DNA from: Nemophila menziesii
Taxonomy: Eukaryota > Streptophyta > Magnoliopsida > Boraginales > Hydrophyllaceae
Length of the DNA stretch: 64,000 bases
Direction: 5' to 3'
Assembly: GCA_029959085.1 (NCBI GenBank)
Contig: JARWIR010000015.1
Coordinates: 8,059,017-8,123,016, forward strand
Shown: one piece after another, positions 59,360 through 64,000 of the stretch
Layout: each line of letters opens with the position of its first letter
Numbering within the stretch: the first letter of the stretch is position 1
Position numbers and translations under genes: made by a program
Notes under the pieces: model-generated
The model's database searches: none
Told to the model about the DNA's origin: nothing
What the model saw: only the letters and a program-made list of their open reading frames with translations

Positions 59360-60851
59360 TAGTGTCAGCTAAGGTGTGATAATATAATAGATAATAAGAT
59401 GCAAATAAACACCCTATCCTAGCACGATAATGCAAGTATTAGAGGACGTATGCAAGTTTTAATGATAAGTGAATTCGTTGCTCAGAGACTACGAAAGCTA
59501 GAGAAAACTTATGCAAATATCAAGTGCAATTAAGGAAGCTAGAATACTAATACGTAAGAAATAAAAGACAAGTAATTTTTGTTTGGTTTTTATAAATAGA
59601 AAATTAACTACGTAAAATAAAGACATAAAATTAAATAAAAAAAGAAGATAGTATCAGATATTAGCTCGAGAGATAGCAAGTAATCCCCACTAGCCTTGTT
59701 TATTCTAATCATGTAAGGGAGAATTATGTAGAATTGCAATAACCAGGATTCTAAATTCCTCCTAACCCTCTTCCAGGTTTACTTAGGTGGCGACCTCACA
59801 ATCAAGAGGGGACTTAACTAAGGTGCTCCTACGCCACTTGGTTCTTAGATGAGACTGGCCTTCTAATGATGATTAGTGGTTAAATCAAACCCTAATGGTT
59901 ATCTAGTCAGGCAAGCCCGTAAGAATCACTACCGCACACTAGACGTTTATGTGGTGTTTCAATAATTCGACACCCCTTCTGGGTGACCATCTAACAACTA
60001 TTAAGTTAATCCTCTACGTTGCGCACCGCAAGGAAAACCGACAATAAGTCAAAGCACATAAACAGAGAATAAAACAGTCATTCATTTAAATAATTAAAAT
60101 CCCAAATTAAAATAGATATAAAACAAGTCTAGAGTTCATATCCATATTCTAAATCTCCAGCTAAAATAAAATTAGTTCATACTAGATAAAGAAAAGAAAC
60201 AATTACAAATTTGAAGGCTTGTGAAGACATAATGTGACGTTCAGCTCCTTCCAGACTTCTCTTCTCTTGTTGTAAGCTTCCTCTTGGCTTAAGGATTGGC
60301 CAATGATGTGTTTATACTGAATAGAGTGTGTATTTATAGGGTATTCTAAATCCTAGTTCGATTCTTTGAGTAGAGGGAAAGTAATAAGACTATTTTCCAA
60401 ATCAAATTCGTAACCCTAAAATATAGAAAAGGTAAGAAATTGTTGTTGTTTTGTTCTGGCCGTAACTTCTTCAATATTGCTCCGATTGACGCGTTCTTCA
60501 ATCTTGAGTTATGATCAATTTAATGGACGTAAGTGCTAGAATTTAGATTGACTTGACAACTTTATCTTTCCAAATTTATCTTTTACTTCCTTTATCTCCA
60601 ATTTTCATCATTATCTTCTTTCCATTATCTCTTAGAATTGATTTTGCATCTAATTAGTTACCATATATTTTTAAAGCTTCACAATTAACAAACAATCAAA
60701 CCAAATATGCTCTAAAAATAATAAATCATCAAATCAAAACAAGAAATAGAAAAATATAAAAATATTAATAAAAATAGATAATTAAATTCATAAATACACC
60801 TAAAATGATGTCTCCAACCAAGATTAATCCATCACAAATAGGGTGACATCA
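59360..60851 (-). repeat. 5' LTR of Athila-like element (copy B)
   Basis: About 1492 bp and complete, with TGATGTCACC at its outer end and target duplication TTATG outside (60852-60856). It shows what copy A's 5' LTR lost. Confidence 0.88.
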
Positions 60852-60882
60852 TTATGACACTAGTATTAATCGGAATAGTAGA

Positions 60883-61611
60883 TTAATTGTTTTGAACATA
60901 AAAGTAAATAGGGTGACATCTTGGCTTCACAATGCAGGTTGAGCAAGTGTTCTTATTGTGCCCTAGAACATCACAATTGAAGCAATACATCTTGATGTTT
61001 TCATAGATGAACGCTACCCAAGCAAGTCCTTCAAACTGTTCTATGTATACGCCAGTCTTTAGTGCTTTAGTAGTATCAAATTTGACTCTAAATCGTATTA
61101 GCTCCTGATCATCCTTATCTACCACTGGGTGATCAATTTCAGTGACTACACCGATAAAGTTTCCCAACGTCTCTATTGTGTCAATGTTACATTGAAATCC
61201 AGCCAAGCCATAAACACGAACCCACGCAACAGAATTGATGAGGTCCAAATCCTTTATCTTCTCGCCTTCATTCAACTTAGCAATCAGAACATGCATAAAT
61301 TGAATGAGGCAAGGTCTGATGAAATAAAGTCTATTTGCCTCTTCTTCATCATCCAAAGTTAATTTGAAAACATTTGGTTAGTCTTCTTCAAAGATTACCC
61401 TACATCTTATATTCCAGTTGTCGAGAACAGCCTTTCTGAAAACCGGAAGTGGGATGATTCTCTCAGATATGACTTTGGCTACGAGGTTGAACTCAATGAT
61501 TTTTGGTTTTAATGCTGCAGCTTTCGTCGAGAGTGATAGAATGACAAATTTTTCAAGATTTTCTTCTGATATTTTTGCTATAGGTAATGAATGGTTAACT
61601 TTTGTGGCCAT
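60883..61611 (-). pseudogene. DUF4283 / zinc-knuckle protein fragment (copy B only)
   Basis: The likely start is the ATG at 61611 (MATKVNHSLPIAKISEENLE). The frame reads VAKVISERIIPLPVFRKAVL, then a single TAA at about 61378, then in the same frame NRLYFIRPCLIQFMHVLIA, the DUF4283-type VAWVRVYGLAGF, and a CCHC_4 knuckle CFNCDVLGHNKNTC. It ends soon after at 60883. This is the N-terminal part of the nucleic-acid-binding protein of L1-type plant retrotransposons or a related orphan gene. No reverse transcriptase follows. It sits just outside the Athila target duplication. Copy A lost it by deletion. One stop removed, about 240 codons would be open, so it is better preserved than its neighbours. 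Confidence 0.7.
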
Positions 61612-61889
61612 TGTTGAAGGAATATTTGTGATATGAGTGTAAGAGGATTGGGTTGTTTTTCTGCAGAAGGTACTTAAACTCCACATATATAGGAGATGAA
61701 GAGGCTTTGTGATATTAACTGCCGTTCCTTTATTGCATGTGTAGCAGAGAATTTTTGGCACACGTTCAAATAGCTTACGAAACAAGACTAACTAATTTAA
61801 ATTAATATAATATCAATCTTAAACAATCATAACTAAACTAATAATATCTTCATTAATCAAAACCAAAAATATTAAACATGGCTAAAACT

Positions 61890-62658
61890 TAATCCGTGTT
61901 GTATCACTTATTTTGTGATGTTATAGGATTTAGCAAATTTTGTGGAGTGTTACAACCCGAATATATGAAAACCTCGATTAGCTATTGCTAAGGATAATTT
62001 AAAAAGATATGGTGAAGAGAAAAATAAACTAGAAATATACTTAATTGGAAAGATGATTTTTTTAGTGACAGATACTTAAAGTTCTACACATAATTGTGTT
62101 ATATATGTTTGACTTACTATTATGCTGATGATGATTAGGTGTGGCAATAAATATTATCCGTTTTTGTATGGTCGAGGACCAAAAGTGGGATATCATGAGT
62201 TTGTGTTTGGTATGTATTGTGCATATTCTTAACATTGTTTTAAGAGAGGTCTAAAAGAGTTAGAAGGTTATATAAAATGTATTCATGACTTTGGTAGATT
62301 TGTTAGATTTGCGCCTAGTATATCTCCTTTGCTTATAAATTGTGTTGATTTATGTGAAGTTGATTAAAGAATTTGTTGAGTCTTGAAATTGATTCGCATT
62401 AAAACTTAACTTGTAAAAGCTAAATAGTTTTGTACTTTTTAACGAGCTTCTAATAGGATAGCTAAAAAAGATACTAAGTTCACGTATTACTTTGAGGATG
62501 ATGGTAGATCCCTTCCCACTTTAGTGGATTGAATAAAAACCCCCAATATTCAGTTCTTGAGTTTGTTCTAGCATGCCACTTTACATTTTTATGGTACTTT
62601 ATATGTTACATCTAAATATTTTTTGATGAGATATTTTTATTCATTCAAATATAAAAAG
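61890..62658 (+). pseudogene. Decayed hAT transposase, cut by LTR (copy B)
   Basis: The text is nearly identical to 22020-22789 (for example LQPEYMKTSIS and LKRYGEEKNKLEIYL). It ends abruptly at 62658, where an LTR begins. Whether the remainder lies beyond the inserted element, outside the window, cannot be seen. Confidence 0.7.
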
Positions 62659-64000
62659 TGATGTCTCCTCATTTGTGATAACAAAATATACTTCTGAGGC
62701 ATCATTTTAGGCTTATTTATTAGTTTATAGGTTGATTTTAGCTTAATTTAGTGCACTGTCCTATTTTGGGTCTTGATTTAGTAACATAATATTTTTAGAG
62801 CATATTGGGTTTAATTGTTTATTTAGTGTGAAGCTTTAAAGATAATTATAGAGATTAATTAGAGTCCAATTCAAAGACAACAACTTATGAAAAGAGATAT
62901 GCATGGAAATTGGAGATAAAGGAAACAAAGGCTAAAAACATGGAAAAGGAAAAGCTGCCTAATCTGAAATTCTGCAGCACACGCCTAACGAAGTGGTTAT
63001 TTACCTAAGAAATAGGCCGATTTTGGAAGATTCCTTTCATATGGCTAGAGATAATTCTGTTGTGATTCTTTTGGTATATTATGGAGCAAAAACCGACAAA
63101 TAACGAAGAAGATATGCTCAAAACGGTCCAGCAGTGTTTATCTTTATTTCCTTACGAATTTGAGTTGGGTTAGGAGTCTATTACTTAACTTATCTCTAAA
63201 GAAACGAATTAGGTCAACCTATACACTATAAATACAGCCTCTTAACACTCTTAAATCATCCTTGGTGAAACCTTAAACCAAGAGGAAGCTTACAACACAA
63301 GAGAGAAGTCTGGAAGGAGCTGTTCATCATTATGTCTTCTTCTACCTTTAATTTTGTAATGTCTTTCTTTTCTTTTATGAACTAAATTTCTTTAGCTTGA
63401 ATTTTAGCGTTAATGTATGAACCCTAGTTTTGAGTTGACATCTATTTGGGAATTTAATGTTTTAAATAGAATTATAGTTTTTATTCTCTGTTTATGTGTT
63501 TGGAATTATATTTTGTGTTCTTGTGGAACCGCGGCCATTTAGAATTACCATCTAGTAATTAGGTCACCATTGACAACGGTGTTCAATTGCATGTTTAGCA
63601 CATAACGTCTAGTCTTAGGTCTGATCTGACAAGCCAACCTAGCTAGATAATCACTATGGTTTAGTTCTTGTGACTATTTACCAATTACAGGAAAAGTTTG
63701 CTTAGGAAGCCTTATTGACACAGGTAAATCCTATTTGAAACTACCGATAGCGAATTGGGACCGATTAGGGAAATACTACATAATTCACCCTTACATGTTT
63801 AGAACGGCAAAACTAGTGGGGATTACATGATAATAACTTAAGCTATATTCTCATATCACTTCTCTTTCATATTTATTTTCTGTCTTTTAATTCTTAGTTT
63901 AATTTAGTTAATTATTTTCTCAAATCCATCTCTACTTGTCTTTACTTTTAATTGCGTTTAGTTGTCCTATCTTTAATTTATTTGCACTTGGTATTTGCAT
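62659..64000 (+). repeat. LTR of another Athila-related Gypsy element (runs out of window)
   Basis: The sequence starts TGATGTCTCCTCATTTGTGA, matching the start of the Athila LTR (TGATGTCACCCTATTTGTGA in copy B). It follows it in order on the opposite strand: CATCATTTTAGG, TTTTTAGAGCATAT, AAGCTTTAAAGATA, CCCTAGTTTTGAG, ACTAGTGGGGATTAC, and GGTATTTGCAT at the window end. It is clearly diverged from the other LTRs, so it belongs to a sister element. The five bases before it are AAAAG, which also occurs at the uninterrupted site in copy A. About 200 bp of the LTR should lie beyond the window. Confidence 0.8.

Larger units (their letters stand above)
49564..60851 (-). mobile_element. Athila-like Gypsy LTR retrotransposon (copy B, complete ends)
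   Basis: The element is 11288 bp and retains both ends. On the minus strand the 5' LTR starts TGATGTCACC at 60851, and the 3' LTR ends ACACCA at 49564. It is flanked by TTATG at 49559-49563 and 60852-60856. Contents and order match copy A. Because the same target duplication and the same old mutations occur in both copies, this is one insertion that was later duplicated. Confidence 0.92.
40402..62658 (+). repeat. Copy B of the ~22-kb direct segmental duplication
   Basis: This is the same-orientation duplicate of 1-22789. It carries the same ordered contents: telo-box leader, SINE-like block, hAT MITE, DUF946 fragment, Copia relic, partial LTR, Athila-like element and hAT relic. It lacks the segment equivalent to 2709-4184, with the junction at 43090/43091. 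It retains 60808-61753, which copy A has lost. The hAT relic at its right end is cut by an LTR beginning at 62659. The part from 40402 to about 43090 is AT-rich and I find no gene in it. Confidence 0.93.

Overview
This window is nuclear DNA from a flowering plant, probably a eudicot. The evidence is strong AT bias, short GT-AG introns inside remnants of plant host genes, Copia, Gypsy (Athila-like), hAT and LINE remnants, and no operon-like gene packing. I see no convincingly intact host gene. Every recognisable reading frame is a transposable-element relic or a broken fragment of a host gene. I cannot name the species.

The dominant structure is a direct repeat of about 22 kb. Copy A (1-22789) and copy B (40402-62658) are nearly identical, lie in the same orientation, and differ by point changes and a few indels. 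Copy B lacks 1476 bp present in A (2709-4184). Copy A lacks 946 bp present in B (60808-61753). A third, much more diverged relative, copy C (22523-26670), follows copy A. It matches both the hAT relic in front of copy B and the first ~3 kb of A and B.

Copies A and B share this order: AT-rich non-coding DNA with a telo-box leader; a tRNA-derived SINE-like block and a 172-bp hAT MITE; a fragment of a DUF946/Vps62-type gene; an unrecognised remnant; a decayed plus-strand Copia element (LTR, gag, protease, integrase); a partial LTR; an 11.3-kb minus-strand Athila-like Gypsy element; and a decayed hAT transposase. The Athila element has two LTRs of about 1.5 kb, a primer binding site, gag, protease, RT/RNase H, integrase and a 3' region. 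That 3' region holds a 137-bp tandem repeat and a second polypurine-like tract. In both copies the RT and integrase catalytic residues are mutated.

The spacer (26.7-40.4 kb) holds the 3' end of a plant MUT9-like (CK1-type) kinase gene, a fold-back element, a LINE-type DUF4283 relic and the 3' exons of an MSP1/ATAD1-type AAA-ATPase gene with a frameshift. It also holds a complete 6.5-kb minus-strand Copia element (32507-39032) with 5-bp target duplications. This element sits inside an older Copia reverse transcriptase, whose reading frame continues exactly across the insertion, and next to another hAT relic. At the right end, copy B's hAT relic is cut by the LTR of another Gypsy element that runs out of the window.

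The genes do not form a working pathway. The value of the window is its history: old insertions, then duplication of the block, then independent decay of the two copies and new insertions. The most unusual items are the triplicated block, the cluster of intron-containing 3' gene fragments, the palindrome-rich tandem repeat and second polypurine-like tract in the Athila element, the nested Copia insertion, and a G-quadruplex motif in a Copia LTR.
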